From contig JBMNVT010000001.1 in assembly GCA_050947015.1 (NCBI GenBank), positions 143,587 to 207,586 of the forward strand: a stretch of 64,000 nt of DNA, written 5' to 3'. Shown here one piece after another: positions 25,460-32,691 of the stretch. The stretch is from CAKXIK01 sp050947015. Lineage in GTDB: Bacteria > Bacillota > Clostridia > Oscillospirales > Acutalibacteraceae. Both the position numbers and the translations under genes were made by a program. How positions within the stretch are numbered: the stretch's first letter is position 1; every line of letters starts with the position of its first letter. The notes beneath the pieces were generated by a model. That model was not told the DNA's origin. It was given only the letters and a program-made list of their open reading frames with translations, and made no database searches.

Positions 25460-25860
25460 ATGAAGTATAAGGCAATTTTCTTTGACAGAGATGGGACAAT
25501 AACTTATTTCTGTAAAGAGAAAGAACTTTGGCGCGATAGTCAAATAAGCGAGTGGTCTGGGAAACAATTTGAATTGCCTTATGAAAAAATGATGAAACTC
25601 TTTAATTTGGCAAGTGAAGGTAAAAAACTTGGTATAAAACACTTGATGATGAACGTGATTTCTTCAAAAGATATTATAGATATTTACTCATTGAAGAGGG
25701 TGTTATACAAGACATTGAAGAACGTGCAGAGATGGCGATATAAAACGATACGGGAAGATATAAGGGTATTTCGTACAAGGTAGTAGCGTGATTGAAAAAC
25801 TCATATATGGTTTCTATAATATATGGGATACAAATCGACAAATTTGAACTTGGGGGATCG
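25460..25860 (+). pseudogene. Frameshifted HAD-family hydrolase remnant
   Basis: The first frame (from ATG 25460) opens with KAIFFDRDGTITYF, the DxDGT nucleophile motif of HAD phosphatases, and stays protein-like to about GKKL (25633). After that the product turns implausible, while another frame becomes protein-like: DERDFFKRYYRYLLIEEGV, then QDIEERAEMAI, ending in TAA at 25744. The end of the gene seems lost, and the next gene starts at 25865. So a once longer hydrolase has suffered at least one indel. The region is markedly AT-rich compared with the rest of the window and lies just after the tRNA array. Confidence 0.65.
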
Positions 25861-25864
25861 TTAT

Positions 25865-26299
25865 ATGAATGAAACTTTTTCGGAAAAGGTACAGGAAATT
25901 ATGAACGAACGGTTTAGGCATGATACTTTGATAGCCCTTGCAACTATCAATGGTAATTTCCCAAGTGTACGAACTGTAGATGCGTATTATGAAAATGGAG
26001 CGTTTTATATAATTACATATGCGTTATCAAACAAAATGAAACAGATTGAAATAAATCCCAATGTGGGACTATGTGGTGATTGGTTTGCTGCACATGGAAA
26101 AGGTATAAGTTTAGGTTGGTTTTGTAAAGAAGAAAACAAAGGAATTGCGGAAAAACTGAAGAAAGCCTTTAGTGAGTGGATTGATAACGGTCACAATAAT
26201 TTTGATGATGAGAATACTATTATTTTATGTGTCAAATTAACAGATGGTGTTCTATTCTCACATGGAACACGATATGATGTAGATTTTACCGCTAATTGA
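25865..26299 (+). CDS. Pyridoxamine 5'-phosphate oxidase-like flavin-binding family protein
   Basis: A 144-aa protein with start ATG 25865 (GGGGGAT eight bases upstream). The split-barrel fold of the PNPOx-like superfamily is suggested by HDTLIALATINGNFPSVRTVDA (strand pair), ENGAFYIITYALSNKMKQIEINPNVGLCGDWF, and IILCVKLTDGVLF (segments quoted apart: ALATINGNFPSVRTVDA, KMKQIEINPNVGLC). Members bind FMN or F420 and reduce varied substrates; general stress or antibiotic-inactivating roles are known for relatives. It looks intact although both neighbours are broken, and has the same AT-rich composition, so it is probably part of an acquired segment. Confidence 0.75.
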   Translation: MNETFSEKVQEIMNERFRHDTLIALATINGNFPSVRTVDAYYENGAFYIITYALSNKMKQIEINPNVGLCGDWFAAHGKGISLGWFCKEENKGIAEKLKKAFSEWIDNGHNNFDDENTIILCVKLTDGVLFSHGTRYDVDFTAN

Positions 26300-26551
26300 T
26301 TTCGACAACTTCCAGTTTAAATAAGGGTTTGCGATATCCCAACAAGCGAAAATCACTCTTTCTGTCGCAGACGAGAAATTATGATTTTTATGGAAAGGGT
26401 ACCCCATTTCCTATGATTGCTACGGAACTTTTCGCAAAGGAACGGAATGGATAATCTAAATGGGTAGCATTTCTCTCTGAAATATTATACAGTTAAAGGA
26501 CATTGTTGAGGGAAAAGGTGTAAGCATCTTACCCGATAGTTTTAATGTCTG
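26300..26551. other. AT-rich non-coding stretch
   Basis: About 250 bases between the flavin-binding-type gene and the kinase remnant. I see no gene, terminator hairpin or promoter of note; it is probably eroded coding DNA. Confidence 0.4.
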
Positions 26552-26905
26552 GAAAGATATTCTACAAGGCTTATTGAATTTCTATTCTACGCATGGACAA
26601 AGCAAGGGGCAGACTATAATGTGTGGGATTTGAGTCCGCTGATAAAAGATGTTCTTAAAATAAAGAAAAACTCAGATTGTGAATATTTAATATTGGATTA
26701 TCCTTTTGCATACTGCCATAAAGCATTAAGCGAACATATTGATTGCGCCATTTTTATAGATACTCCGTTAGATATCGCAATGGCGAGAAGAATTTTGCGG
26801 GATATGAATCACGCTACCGGCGAGGAAATTAGACAAGATTTAGAGTTCTACCTCAAGTATGCCAGAAACGCGAACCGGTCTTTGCGGCAGATGTACAAAC
26901 AATAG
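26552..26905 (+). pseudogene. Truncated P-loop nucleotide kinase-like remnant
   Basis: The frame is readable from about 26552 (ERYSTRLIEF, then WTKQGADYNVWDLSPLIKD) to the stop at 26905. The later part shows CEYLILDYPFAYCH, the C-terminal part of a Walker-B-like strand, HIDCAIFIDTPLDIAMARR and a RDM-HATGEEIRQDLEFYL lid-like helix. This resembles the C-terminal two thirds of an AAA/adenylate-kinase-like protein of Clostridia. The N-terminal Walker A segment is not found in frame, and the end is cut off after NANRSLRQ. A GTG at 26621 could in principle restart translation, but a functional kinase is unlikely. Confidence 0.6.
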
Positions 26906-26995
26906 CACCCAAAAGAAGGTGTCAGTTGACAGGCAAAGCAGTTTGCGATCTCGTCATATTGGTTGTTTTGTGTAACGATGCAGTTGCTTTATGCC

Positions 26996-27023
26996 TTGAT
27001 ATTTGTTTTTTTATTGTTATAGT
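26996..27023 (+). promoter_or_regulatory. Promoter of the 4Fe-4S protein gene
   Basis: TTGATA (26996-27001), a 16-base spacer and TATAGT (27018-27023), about 32 bases before the ATG at 27055. Confidence 0.5.
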
Positions 27024-27054
27024 GTAATAAAAAATGGATGAAAGGCGGGAACCG

Positions 27055-27834
27055 ATGATTACATCCGCAGATATTAAAGCGGCAGCAAAAAGAATGGGTG
27101 CCGATATTGTAGGCATCGGTTCAATCGACCGGTGGAGCACTGCGCCGATACAAATGGATCCCAAGCAGATTATGCCGAAAGCAAAATCCGTCATCGCTTT
27201 AGGGTTTCGCGTGTTAAGGGGTTCGCTCCGCGGTGTGGAAGAGGGAACCTATTTTTCTAACTATTCCGCGATGGGTTATGGCGACATCACCTATTTGTAT
27301 ATGCCTCTGGTCGTGATCAATCTAAGCAAAATGATCGAAGACGCCGGATACGAAGCGGTTCCCATGGGGCACCAGAGCGACTGGAGAGCCATCGATAATT
27401 TTGGCTTTTTTAAGGAAAACGATTCCCGTCCCGTAGCGCCCGGAAAGGCAGCTCCCGACGTGCTGATCAGCATGAGGATCGCAGGTTTTTTGTGCGGTCT
27501 CGGTGAGATCGGATATTCCAAAATGCTGCTGACGCCGGAGTTCGGCCCCCGCGTCCGTATGGGGATCATCATCACCGAACTGGAATTGGAGCCCGACCCG
27601 ATCATGAAGCCCGGCACTCTCTGCAATCGCTGCATGCCTTGTGTGCGCGAATGCCACGGTGGCTGCATCCCTGCTGACAGAACGATCAAAGATCATATCA
27701 GCGGCTATGACCTGGAGCGGGTCGATGTTGATATGGATCGATGCGACTGGGCTTTTCAGGGCGGCGCTGAGATCCGGGAAGGGGAAAAGGGCGACTATTT
27801 TAACAAGCAAAGACCTGCCTGGTCGACACGATGA
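27055..27834 (+). CDS. 4Fe-4S protein related to epoxyqueuosine reductase/reductive dehalogenase-type proteins
   Basis: About 259 aa. ATG 27055 is preferred over 27034 because AAAGGCGGGA lies just before it. The protein starts with a QueG-like domain (AAAKRMGADIVGIGSIDRW, then PKAKSVIALGFRVLRGS) and ends with a ferredoxin-like cluster CNRCMPCVRECHGGCIP (about residues 197-213). The region between has YEAVPMGHQSD and FLCGLGEIGYSKMLLTPEFGPRVRMG, typical of this COG1600-like group. It may bind a corrinoid; no particular reaction can be named. The stop overlaps the next ATG (ATGA), and the last residues (YFNKQRPAWSTR) look unnatural, so a frameshift that separated the next ORF is possible. Confidence 0.65.
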   Translation: MITSADIKAAAKRMGADIVGIGSIDRWSTAPIQMDPKQIMPKAKSVIALGFRVLRGSLRGVEEGTYFSNYSAMGYGDITYLYMPLVVINLSKMIEDAGYEAVPMGHQSDWRAIDNFGFFKENDSRPVAPGKAAPDVLISMRIAGFLCGLGEIGYSKMLLTPEFGPRVRMGIIITELELEPDPIMKPGTLCNRCMPCVRECHGGCIPADRTIKDHISGYDLERVDVDMDRCDWAFQGGAEIREGEKGDYFNKQRPAWSTR

Positions 27835-28088
27835 AACTTGCGACCAGAATGCACACGTTCCCCGGCATGGTAATCGATGCCTATGCCAGAAGAAGTTTTG
27901 TGGGGAATACGCTGGATCTTTTCGAACCCGGTTTCGGCAGGGCGATTGCGTCCGATATCATCAGCAACAAAGATTTCCCCGAAGATTGGTTTGCCAAAAC
28001 GTCGACCTGCGATAAAAGGTGTCACCGATGCGGATACTGCAAATCGGTCCTCCGGAAAGTTCTAAAAAATGCTGGAGAAAGAATATGA
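27831..28088 (+). CDS. Small Cys-rich protein or displaced C-terminal part of the 4Fe-4S protein
   Basis: An 85-aa ORF whose ATG overlaps the preceding TGA. It has helical text (MHTFPGMVIDAYARRSF) and a C-terminal Cys cluster CDKRCHRCGYC that could bind an Fe-S cluster or zinc. Reading this frame upstream, protein-like residues (TCLVDTMKLATRM) continue across the start, which argues that it was once fused to the preceding gene and split by an indel. Alternatively the two are a coupled pair. I do not know a named family. Confidence 0.4.
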   Translation: MKLATRMHTFPGMVIDAYARRSFVGNTLDLFEPGFGRAIASDIISNKDFPEDWFAKTSTCDKRCHRCGYCKSVLRKVLKNAGERI

Positions 28089-28108
28089 ATACGGAATCTT
28101 TCAGATGA

Positions 28109-28640
28109 ATGGAATTTTTGCAACATTACCGTTATTTCGGGGAAGCGACCGTCCGGGCGAACGGTCGTGCAGGGGGAAAACGGCAGAAAAAACTGCGGCT
28201 TTTTCTATATCAGAAGTGGAAGCGCCTGTTTCCGGGAGATAGAAGGGACAACCCTGACTGCCGAAGCGGAAGATCTCGTTTTTTTGCCGAAAGGCAAAGT
28301 GTACCGCATGAAATACACGGCAGAAGACCGCATTGCCGCGGGCGAGCTTCACTTGGAGCAGACCTATCTTCAAAACCTTCCGGTCCAAAGGTTTGCCGAC
28401 GTATGCCACATGAGCGTGAACACGTTTCGAAGGCTGTTTCACAAACAGTTTGGGATGTCGCCGGTAAAATACCGGAACCGACTGAGAATAAACCGCGCAA
28501 GGGTGCTTCTTACTGAAGAGACTATCACAGTGGCAGATGTGATATATGCCTGCGGGTTCGAAAATATCGGGTATTTCTGCCGCTGCTACCGCGCAATGAC
28601 CGGCGAGACCCCCAATGAGACAAAAAGAAGAAACGAATGA
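28109..28640 (+). pseudogene. Broken AraC-family transcriptional regulator
   Basis: The C-terminal AraC helix-turn-helix pair is intact in the frame ending at 28640: VQRFADVCHMSVNTFRRLF, then GMSPVKYRNRLRINRARVLL and VADVIYACGFENIGYFCRCY. The N-terminal cupin part is short: a frame starting at ATG 28109 (EFLQHYRYFGEATVRANGRA) shifts near 28170 into the frame CGFFYIRSGSACF, and some 90 residues between YRMKYTAEDR and the DNA-binding domain seem missing. At about 170 residues it is far below the usual 270-300. It likely once regulated the adjacent gene pair. A terminator follows at 28642. Confidence 0.65.
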
Positions 28641-28641
28641 A

Positions 28642-28698
28642 AAAAGTCCCAACGATCAGACCGCCGTTTTACGGAGTCGATGTTGGGGCTTTCTTTTT
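28642..28698 (+). terminator. Rho-independent terminator after the AraC remnant
   Basis: AAAGTCCCAAC pairs with GTTGGGGCTTT (one bulge) around a loop with a small CCGCCGT/ACGGAG stem, followed by CTTTTTG. Confidence 0.65.
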
Positions 28699-28794
28699 GT
28701 TCGCTATTTGTTATTTGTGCGGTCGTCGTTCTCCCGCCGCGGTTTCTGCACCGGACGATATTCCGGGAAAGGAAGCTTTATCCAAGGCAAAATC

Positions 28795-29784
28795 TTAATC
28801 CGTTGAGCCAAGCAGTGCAATATTTTGAATGCATTCTTCAATTGATTCACGGTTCGGCATAGCAGGAATAGCACCTTTGCGCGTTGTGGTCAGGCTGCCT
28901 GCGGCATTTGCAAATTGAACCGCGGAATTCCATTCCGCACCCGAAAGCTGAGCAAGCTGCTGCGCAGATTTGCCGCGCAGGCACCAGAGCAGCGCGCCTA
29001 AAAAGGCATCTCCGGCACCGGTCGTATCGATTGTTTTGACGTCATAGGTCGGCAGAAGACCGGACTGATGTGGCGTGTAGTAAAATGCTCCTCCTGCGCC
29101 AAGCGTGATCAGAACCACCGTTGGTCCCATTGCAGCAAGTTTTTTTGCACCCTCTGTCAATGTGTTTTCTCCCGTCAGCAGCCGCATCTCTTCCTCCGAT
29201 ACCTTCAGCACATCCGAAAGGACGATTGCCGCTTTCATTTCTGCAACCGCATGCGCTTCATCATCCCAAAGCAAAGGGCGGTAGTTTGGGTCATAACTGA
29301 TGAGAGCGCCTGCTGTTTTGGCGGATACTGCAGCGTTCAGGGTGGCAGAACGGCAGGGTTCGGCAGTCAGCGATACGCTGCCAAAGTGAAAGATGCGGCA
29401 GTCCGAAATCAATTTTGCAGAGACTTCCTCCGTCCGGAGCATAATGTCGGCTCCGGGATTGCGGTAAAAGCTGAAGTTGCGGTCGCCGTGCTCATCCAGC
29501 TGAACAAAGGCGAGTGTCGTGGGCACTGTGGGATCCTGAAGAACACCGCGGGTGTCGATTCCGGCAGAATCCATGTTGGAAATCAGGAACTGTCCGAATG
29601 CATCTTTTCCTACTTTTCCAATAAAGGCGCTTTTTCCGCCTAATTTCGAAAACATTGCCAGAACATTGGCGGGGGCACCGCCCGGATTACAACTGAACAG
29701 AGGCATTCCTAATTCATTTTTTCCCGCGGGGACAAAGTCGATCAGGCTTTCACCCAATGCCACAATATCATACGTTTTTTCCAT
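28795..29784 (-). CDS. PfkB family carbohydrate kinase (fructokinase-like)
   Basis: A 329-aa ribokinase-fold sugar kinase, most like bacterial fructokinases (ScrK type). It begins YDIVALGESLIDFVP, then the PfkB-1 region NPGGAPANVLAMFSKLGGKSAFIGKVG, and ends with the PfkB-2 signature DTTGAGDAFLGALLWCLRG containing the catalytic Asp and anion hole. It probably phosphorylates a keto-sugar made by the adjacent zinc dehydrogenase. The gene lies 55 bases downstream of that dehydrogenase on the minus strand. Fructose is likely but tagatose or another keto-sugar is possible. Confidence 0.88.
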   Translation of the reverse strand: MEKTYDIVALGESLIDFVPAGKNELGMPLFSCNPGGAPANVLAMFSKLGGKSAFIGKVGKDAFGQFLISNMDSAGIDTRGVLQDPTVPTTLAFVQLDEHGDRNFSFYRNPGADIMLRTEEVSAKLISDCRIFHFGSVSLTAEPCRSATLNAAVSAKTAGALISYDPNYRPLLWDDEAHAVAEMKAAIVLSDVLKVSEEEMRLLTGENTLTEGAKKLAAMGPTVVLITLGAGGAFYYTPHQSGLLPTYDVKTIDTTGAGDAFLGALLWCLRGKSAQQLAQLSGAEWNSAVQFANAAGSLTTTRKGAIPAMPNRESIEECIQNIALLGSTD

Positions 29785-29839
29785 TTTATATCAGCACTCC
29801 TCAGCGATGTTCACAGCAGTTCCCCCTGCTTCCCGGCTT

Positions 29840-30874
29840 TTAATCTTCGCTTGCATCCACATCAATCAGCACCTTCATGGTGCTTTCGCGGTTTGCATCA
29901 ATATACCGGTAAGCGGACAAATAATCACGGAATGCAAAGTGCTTTGTCATCAGCGGCTTGAGTTGAATCTTTCCTTCCTGCACATAACGAATTGCGTCCA
30001 AGTAGTCTTCGTGGCGATACATCATGGAGGTGTCCAGATCAAGCTCATGGTCGTTGAGTACGGCAAGGTCAATCGTTGCCATGCCTGCAAATACAGCAAC
30101 CAGCACCAGCTTGCTGCCCTTGCGCGCATACTTGATCGCCTGCCCCATGGTGATGTTGTTGCCGGCGCAATCGTAGATCACGTCTGCCTTGTCGGGACCG
30201 AAGCAATTTACCATTGCCTCTCCGAAATCAGTGTTTTTGGTGTTGATTGTATAGTCAACGCCACATGTTTTGGCAATTGCCAGGCGGGTATCCGAAATAT
30301 CGGTAATCATCACTTTGGCCGCGCCAAGTGCTTTACAGCTTTGTGCAAGCAGAATTCCAATCGGTCCGCAGCCCAGAATCGCCACCTTGGAACCCTTAAG
30401 CTCCGAAAAGCGTTTTGCAGCGTGCATGGTGACTGCCAATGGTTCAATCATAGCGCCTTCGTTATAGGTCATCTCATCCGGCAGCAGAGTGATTTTGGAG
30501 GCAGGAACCGCAAAAAACTCGCTTGCGGTTCCGGTGGTTTGGAATCCCATAACCTTTAAGCTTTCGCACAGATTATATTTGCCGTGGCGGCAGGGGTAGC
30601 ATTCGCCGCAAACGACCTGTGGTTCAATGGTCACCTTTTGTCCGATGTGCAGATCGGATACACCGTCTCCCAGCGCTTCGATCCGGCCGGAAACCTCGTG
30701 TCCCTGTGTAACGGGGTATTTGGTAAACGGATGCTCGCCATGATAAACGTGAATATCGCTGCCGCACACACCGATTTTCATAATCTTGACCAGAACCTCT
30801 CCGGCTTTTGGGGTTGGTTTTTCAACCTCGCGAAAAACAATTTCACCAGGGGCTGTCATAACCTGTTGTAACAA
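29840..30874 (-). CDS. Zinc-dependent sugar-alcohol dehydrogenase (sorbitol/L-iditol type)
   Basis: A 344-aa medium-chain dehydrogenase. Start TTG 30874, with AAAGGAG nine bases before it. Catalytic zinc ligands sit in GVCGSDIHVYHGEHPF and GHEVSGRIEALG; the structural-zinc Cys loop is CGECYPCRHGKYNLC; the NAD-binding motif is AILGCGPIGILLAQ. It oxidises a polyol (sorbitol, galactitol or similar) to a ketose with NAD. Followed by the PfkB kinase, it forms a two-step polyol-to-ketose-phosphate route. The preceding ROK gene probably encodes the regulator. Direct repeats TATTAAA at 30907-30925 lie between the two. Confidence 0.88.
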   Translation of the reverse strand: MLQQVMTAPGEIVFREVEKPTPKAGEVLVKIMKIGVCGSDIHVYHGEHPFTKYPVTQGHEVSGRIEALGDGVSDLHIGQKVTIEPQVVCGECYPCRHGKYNLCESLKVMGFQTTGTASEFFAVPASKITLLPDEMTYNEGAMIEPLAVTMHAAKRFSELKGSKVAILGCGPIGILLAQSCKALGAAKVMITDISDTRLAIAKTCGVDYTINTKNTDFGEAMVNCFGPDKADVIYDCAGNNITMGQAIKYARKGSKLVLVAVFAGMATIDLAVLNDHELDLDTSMMYRHEDYLDAIRYVQEGKIQLKPLMTKHFAFRDYLSAYRYIDANRESTMKVLIDVDASED

Positions 30875-30906
30875 TGCAATACACTCCTTTGGTTAAATTT
30901 AAACTT

Positions 30907-30925
30907 TATTAAACAGTCTATTAAA
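30907..30925. promoter_or_regulatory. Direct-repeat operator candidate upstream of the dehydrogenase
   Basis: TATTAAA occurs at 30907-30913 and 30919-30925, a 12-base period, about 35 bases before the TTG start. It could be the site of the neighbouring ROK regulator or of another protein. Confidence 0.35.
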
Positions 30926-31054
30926 GTAACTCTATATTGCATTATTTTTTTCTGTTTGTCAAGAGAATGTTTAAAAAACGAAATTATTTTGTTCTCGTTA
31001 CAAGGTAAGCAAATGCAATTATTTTTTATGAATCCCATTTTTTTGAAACAGCAG

Positions 31055-31089
31055 CTAAAAATCCGGCTGCAGCAGTCTGCTGCAGCCGG
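31055..31089 (-). terminator. ROK gene terminator
   Basis: A 13-bp perfect stem CCGGCTGCAGCAG/CTGCTGCAGCCGG (31063-31089) with a one-base loop nucleus, followed on the minus strand by ATTTTTAGC. It separates the ROK transcript from the dehydrogenase-kinase unit. Confidence 0.75.
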
Positions 31090-31107
31090 GTATGAAAAAA
31101 TATTTCG

Positions 31108-32235
31108 TTATATACTCTCAAGATATGTGTCTAATGGGCGAAGCGCAGCCCCATATGCGCTTGCCAGCTGTCGATATTTTCCGCAAAACAGGTAATCTCC
31201 GGCGTGACCGAAAGGATCCAGCTTTTGCACTTGAGTGCGGAGGGGATCCAGATAGGGCGCCAAATATCCGCCAACATAGCCGCCTAAAATAATTTTTCCA
31301 TCAAATATCATGCGTAAATTGATAACCGCATAGGAAAGCCAATGCAGATAATCCTGCCAGACAGTCATCAGCTCCGGGTTTTCACGATTTATTCCATCAA
31401 AGAACCGTTCCAGACTTCCGCCGGCTTTTTCGCTTAAGCGCAGCGCAGAACAATAAGCATCGAAGCAACCTTTTTGTCCACAATAGCAAAGCTTTCCCTC
31501 CGGCTCCAGGCGCATATGTCCGAATTCTCCGCCGCGCTCTTCACTTCCCGGCAAAAGAACTCCGTTCTGATAAATTGCACCGCCAACGCTGTTGCTGAGA
31601 GAAAGGTAAATCACAGTTCCTTCGGCCGAAAGGTCGCGCAATTCTGCATAGCCTGCCGCATTGGCGTCATTTTCAAAGCTGCACTGCCACGGCAGATTTT
31701 CCTGAAACACGGTGCAGTCAAGATGCGCCAATTCTAACACATGGGAATCGGTAATCGCCTTTTTTTCACGATCAAGAATGCCGGGAATAGAAATGCCGGC
31801 ATATCGAATACGCTCGCAATAAATACCGCTTTGCTGCGTAAAATGCTCAACAGTGGTGCTCAGTTGACGATAATAATCGGCATGATTGCAATAGACACAA
31901 TTTTCTCTGGATTCACAAACGAGGTTACCGCCAAGATCGACCAGTACCATGCCGATGTGATTGCGCGTAATCTCAATGCCGACACTGTAAACAGCATCTG
32001 CATTTGCCGCAACAATGCCGGCCTTCCGTCCGCCGGTTGATTCATACTGTCCGGCATCACGCACAAATCCCATCTGCATTAGTTCGTTGACATTTTGCAA
32101 AACCGTTGGTGTGCTAATTCCCAGTCCCTGTGCAATTTCCTGCCGGGAGATTGCATGATGCGACAGAATATACCGAAGAACCTTGCGCCGATTATTTCGT
32201 TTAATTTGCAGGGTAGAAGTAAGTTCTTTTTTCAT
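31108..32235 (-). CDS. ROK family transcriptional regulator
   Basis: A 375-aa NagC/XylR-type repressor. The N-terminal winged helix (about 12-60) reads RRKVLRYILSHHAISRQEIA and LGISTPTVLQNVNELMQMGF. The ROK sugar-binding domain follows, with YSVGIEITRNHIGMVLVDLGG, the sugar-contact segment FENDANAAGYAELR, and the structural zinc motif CYCGQKGCFDAYCS near residue 255. Such proteins bind a sugar and release operators of sugar genes. It lies directly upstream of the polyol dehydrogenase and PfkB kinase, which it most likely controls, and has its own good promoter at 32298-32326. It may also have retained kinase activity, but the HTH argues for regulation. Confidence 0.88.
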   Translation of the reverse strand: MKKELTSTLQIKRNNRRKVLRYILSHHAISRQEIAQGLGISTPTVLQNVNELMQMGFVRDAGQYESTGGRKAGIVAANADAVYSVGIEITRNHIGMVLVDLGGNLVCESRENCVYCNHADYYRQLSTTVEHFTQQSGIYCERIRYAGISIPGILDREKKAITDSHVLELAHLDCTVFQENLPWQCSFENDANAAGYAELRDLSAEGTVIYLSLSNSVGGAIYQNGVLLPGSEERGGEFGHMRLEPEGKLCYCGQKGCFDAYCSALRLSEKAGGSLERFFDGINRENPELMTVWQDYLHWLSYAVINLRMIFDGKIILGGYVGGYLAPYLDPLRTQVQKLDPFGHAGDYLFCGKYRQLASAYGAALRPLDTYLESI

Positions 32236-32297
32236 TCAGCCACCTGTTATCGTTGTTTTCTGTGTGCCTCACGGCATCACAGTTATCTTTTGTGTTT

Positions 32298-32326
32298 ATT
32301 ATATTTCAGAAATGCGTGGGAATCAA
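32298..32326 (-). promoter_or_regulatory. ROK gene promoter
   Basis: On the minus strand, TTGATT (32321-32326), a 17-base spacer and a perfect TATAAT (32298-32303). Confidence 0.6.
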
Positions 32327-32436
32327 GTATTTGTATCATACTGCAAATTCGGTTCGGCGCGAGCCTGTTAAAGGGCGGAAAACAAGAAAAATGCTGTGCC
32401 GGAGGAAAAAATAGACCTGATTTCGTCATATTTCAC

Positions 32437-32480
32437 AAAATGCCTTGCATATTATCGTGATGCAAGGCATTTTTTTTATT
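32437..32480 (+). terminator. Orphan terminator-like hairpin
   Basis: AAAATGCCTTGCAT (32437-32450) pairs with ATGCAAGGCATTTT (32460-32473), followed by TTTTATT. No plus-strand gene precedes it, and the divergent ROK gene reads away from it. Confidence 0.7.
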
Positions 32481-32496
32481 TTATCCTAAAAAATCA

Positions 32497-32525
32497 TTGA
32501 AATGTGGCAGCAAAGCAGCTATAAT
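32497..32525 (+). promoter_or_regulatory. Promoter of the EF-G-like gene
   Basis: TTGAAA (32497-32502), a 17-base spacer and a perfect TATAAT (32520-32525). It leaves a leader of roughly 160 nt. Confidence 0.65.
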
Positions 32526-32529
32526 TTAT

Positions 32530-32668
32530 TTAACATACGATTGCAATTTTAAATAAAATTACAATCTGCGTGCACAGCGCAAATTTAAACGGTTTTCCGT
32601 CTGCGCCGTGTAATATGAAGCCCCGCAAATTGGGGGTTCATATTGGTACGCCGGATTTCTTGGCGCCA
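32530..32668 (+). ncRNA. Structured 5' leader of the EF-G-like gene
   Basis: Three successive hairpins can be drawn: GATTG-AATTTTA with AAATT-CAATC (about 32540-32567); an irregular stem in which CAC, GCGCA and ACGG pair with CCGT, TGCGC and GTG (about 32573-32612); and AATATGAA-CCCC with GGGG-TTCATATT (about 32613-32645). They lie between a good promoter and the ribosome binding site, so a cis-acting RNA is plausible. I cannot match it to a known riboswitch class. Confidence 0.4.
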
Positions 32669-32691
32669 TATCAGAAAGGAGTTTAAGAACG

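Larger units (their letters stand above)
32236..32691. other. Intergenic and leader region between ROK and the EF-G-like gene
   Basis: About 455 bases without a protein gene. In order it contains the ROK promoter (minus), an orphan terminator hairpin (32437-32480), a strong plus-strand promoter (32497-32525), and a leader of about 160 nt that folds into several hairpins before the TTG at 32692. Between 32327 and 32436 I see nothing that explains the orphan terminator. Confidence 0.5.

Noticed and set aside
32095..32460. Plus-strand open frame from within ROK through to the orphan terminator
   Set aside because: Antisense to ROK over much of its length, no ribosome binding site and Cys/Phe-rich text without a family.
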